DNA from: JAADDK01 sp964425415
GTDB taxonomy: Archaea > Thermoplasmatota > Thermoplasmata > Thermoplasmatales > Aciduliprofundaceae
Direction: 5' to 3'
Assembly (NCBI GenBank): GCA_964425415.1
Contig: CAYRMJ010000080.1
Location: forward strand, 1 to 5,446
Length of the DNA stretch: 5,446 nt
Below are positions 5,001 to 5,446 of this stretch, one piece after another. The notes beneath the pieces were generated by a model that saw only the letters and a program-made list of their open reading frames with translations, had not been told where the DNA came from and ran no database searches. A program made the position numbers and the translations under genes. The stretch's first letter is position 1. Every line of letters begins with the position of its first letter.

Positions 5001-5446
5001 ATGATTGAAGCTGTGATAGTTCACATAATAAAAGATGATAAAATTTTGCTACATTATAAAAAGAGAGGGCATGGCGCAGGATACTGGAACGGAATAGGTG
5101 GAAAAGTTGAGCAAGGAGAAACACCAGAGGAATGTGCAGTAAGAGAGGCTATGGAGGAGATGCACGCAGGCATAAAAAATTTGAAAAAATTGGGCATTTT
5201 AATATTTTACGATGTTTATGCAGAAGACTGGAAGGTGTACGTTTTTAGGGCCGAGATTGAAGGAGAACCAAAAGAGAGCGAGGAATCAAAACCTAAGTGG
5301 TTCCACATCAACGATATACCTTATGAGCAGATGTGGGAAGATGATAAGTACTGGATGCCATTGGTTATAAATGAATTAAAATTTAACGGAGAGTTCTGGT
5401 TCTCTGGAAAAAAGATGCTGAGATTCAAACTTGAAGCTTGGACAAA
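5001..5446 (+). CDS. Nudix hydrolase, MTH1/NUDT1-like oxidised-purine NTP diphosphatase (3' end cut by window)
   Basis: An open frame runs to the window edge (148 codons from ATG 5001). The Nudix box spans residues 34-56: G34-x5-E40-x7-R48-E49-x2-E52-E53, the metal-binding signature for cleaving nucleoside diphosphate-linked substrates. The box glycine after the Glu pair is replaced by H55. Outside the box it matches remembered human MTH1 closely: K-K-R-G-x-G-A-G-x-W-N-G-x-G-G-K-V, with N30 matching Asn33, and M-W-x-D-D-x-Y-W at 111-118, whose W112, D114 and D115 match MTH1 Trp117, Asp119 and Asp120 that read the oxidised base. The final motif K-F-x-G also aligns near the C-terminus. MTH1 has 156 residues, so the stop should be only a few codons past the window. 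Likely role: hydrolysing 8-oxo or 2-hydroxy purine triphosphates to monophosphates. ATG 4980 would add seven residues, but the TATA-like box at 4973-4980 favours a leaderless start at 5001. Confidence 0.88.
   Translation, partial: MIEAVIVHIIKDDKILLHYKKRGHGAGYWNGIGGKVEQGETPEECAVREAMEEMHAGIKNLKKLGILIFYDVYAEDWKVYVFRAEIEGEPKESEESKPKWFHINDIPYEQMWEDDKYWMPLVINELKFNGEFWFSGKKMLRFKLEAWT

Overview
The window looks archaeal, most likely a euryarchaeote related to the Thermoplasmata/Aciduliprofundum group. This placement is an inference from layout, because no rRNA or other marker gene is present. Supporting signs are archaeal-style TATA boxes (ATTTAAAT, TTTTTATA) about 25-30 bases before ATG codons with no Shine-Dalgarno (leaderless starts), a strong GGGAGGTG Shine-Dalgarno only at an operon-internal gene, spacers under 70 bases, and protein families common in archaea. 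There is no RNA gene, CRISPR array, insertion sequence or integration site, and no non-coding stretch over 300 bases.

Layout: (a) 3-428 (+) is a small single-domain EamA/DMT-type membrane transporter. Its 3' end overlaps the next gene tail to tail by 11 bp. (b) 418-3702 (-) is a two-gene operon read right to left. First comes a compact Swi2/Snf2 ATPase of the RapA-like kind (2002-3702). Its TGA stop is followed with no gap by the ATG of a 527-residue protein (418-2001). That protein has a charged coiled coil and a long array of Cys/His pairs, with zinc-finger-like units repeating exactly every 15 residues. (c) 3703-3769 is a divergent promoter region centred on a palindromic ATTTAAAT. (d) 3770-4969 (+) is a CPA2-type cation/proton antiporter with an Asp-Asp motif. 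(e) 5001 to the right edge (+) is a Nudix hydrolase with striking resemblance to MTH1/NUDT1, the oxidised-purine nucleotide sanitiser. It is cut by the window end only a few codons before its expected stop.

The most interesting part is the helicase plus zinc-array pair. Direct stop-start abutment, with the ribosome binding site inside the last helicase codons, implies coupled translation. A dedicated physical partnership is a reasonable inference: a DNA-translocating ATPase working with a protein that carries about a dozen zinc knuckles. I cannot name a described system with this makeup. Chromatin or nucleoprotein remodelling, RNA polymerase recycling, repair and defence all remain possible. 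The flanking transporter, antiporter and Nudix genes look like ordinary housekeeping genes, with no visible functional link to the pair.
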